Source: Urophycis tenuis
Taxonomy: Eukaryota; Chordata; Actinopteri; Gadiformes; Phycidae
Direction of reading: 5' to 3'
Length of the DNA: 64,000 nt
NCBI GenBank assembly: GCA_036785325.1
Contig: JAXIVH010000403.1
Span: forward strand, 44,317-108,316
Within the stretch, counting starts at the first letter, position 1, and every line of letters begins with the position of its first letter. Position numbers and translations under genes: made by a program. This document shows, one piece after another, positions 63,198 through 64,000 of this stretch. The notes under the pieces were generated by a model. It worked only from the letters and a program-made list of their open reading frames with translations, had not been told where the DNA came from and did not search any database.

Positions 63198-63251
<54 letters not shown>

Positions 63252-63557
63252 CACACTGCCATGGTTCAGCTCAAATACACAGCCTTGTTAATCAAAGGCC
63301 ACACTACCTCTAGAGACCCTTTGGTCATCGTCAGTGACATCCACACCGTTAACATGATTACAGCTGCGATTCACCACTTCATCCGGTCAGCCTAAAAAGA
63401 TCAGCCACCACGTGTGAGGAAGTGAGAGGGGATTAGTCTGCACACTTTGATGGAAACACACAAAGAGTGTTTGATTGTTCTGAACACAGCTGAACTGTTT
63501 CTCATTTTTTAAACATTTACTCTAAAGGATAAGATAATCTGATACACTGATGAGAGA

Positions 63558-63612
<55 letters not shown>

Positions 63613-64000
63613 CCCATAGTGTTGTGCTGTGAGAGTCTTCCCACCAAGAGACAGAGGGCCATTGTGAGTGACTTTGATTTTGACTTGTCTTGTGTTCTGG
63701 CCGGGGGTGTGAACAGAACAATCAGCTTCAGAGGGCACAGCCCCGTCCACTTTGATAGAGGGGGTCTTAACATAAGAGACAGATCCTGTCTTGTGACCTC
63801 CACCCCGCCGTCTATAAAAGCTTAACTTCTGCAGGAGGAGGTGACTGACCCTCCTCCTAACTAATGACTCACACTCGGAGGCCAGGGACACAAAGGAAAA
63901 CACAATAAACGACTTTTACGGGCCTTCCAGTCGGAATTCTTTTACCCTTCAAACTGCTGAGCAAATGAAAGCTTTAACAAGACTGAAGGCTGCTTTAAGA
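63017..64000. other. Right edge: simple repeats, no further exon seen
   Basis: Contains an (AATC)n/(CAAC)n tract at about 63150-63250 and a (GA)n tract at about 63552-63609. No additional exon of the unidentified gene was recognised. Confidence 0.5.

Noticed and set aside
63150..63250. Possible CRISPR-like array at the (AATC)n tract
   Set aside because: Pure simple repeat without spacers, in an animal genome.

Overview
This window is vertebrate nuclear DNA, almost certainly from a ray-finned (teleost) fish. The evidence is intron-rich genes with GT-AG splice sites, compact introns, very long (GT)n and poly(G)/poly(C) tracts, fish-type LINE 3' ends and inverted-repeat DNA transposons, and a gene order matching human 20p12-p11 followed by a block matching human 6q27. 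Nothing prokaryotic, viral or CRISPR-like was seen. All gene models were built by hand from reading frame, splice sites and remembered family sequences; no database search was possible.

Layout. 1-310: probable 3' end of a plus-strand gene lying mostly outside the window. 863-2221 (-): mgme1, a mitochondrial exonuclease, head-to-head with 3300-8740 (+) snx5, a PX-BAR sorting nexin. 8.7-14.6 kb: snx5 3' UTR, then a nested pair of LINE fragments and a hAT-like element. 14.65-26.93 kb (+): rrbp1 (p180), a ribosome-binding ER membrane protein, with a recognisable promoter and an untranslated first exon. 28118-30957 (-): a cofilin/destrin gene (dstn-like), tail-to-tail with rrbp1. 33027-42700 (-): a complete 21-exon classical calpain (capn2/capn8 type). 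44958-55682 (+): sft2d1-like vesicle transport protein. 58268-59077 (+): single-exon prr18. 60856-63016 and beyond (+): the start of a gene I do not recognise, encoding a basic coiled-coil-like protein, running off the right edge.

The order mgme1-snx5-rrbp1-dstn, with conserved orientations, mirrors human chromosome 20p. The pair sft2d1-prr18 mirrors 6q27. A synteny junction therefore lies between dstn and sft2d, around the calpain gene. The genes do not form one pathway; loose themes are membrane traffic (snx5, sft2d1, rrbp1) and cytoskeleton (dstn, calpain).

No wholly new system was found. The best leads are the unidentified gene at the right edge, a divergent cofilin lacking the usual nuclear localisation motif, an rrbp1 whose repeat region is an Ala/Pro/Lys array instead of the mammalian decapeptide array, an rrbp1 promoter with three TGACGCGG motifs exactly 21 bp apart, an snx5 intron whose donor is the first GT of a (GT)78 tract, and a LINE family whose 3' tail recurs six times, always on the plus strand.
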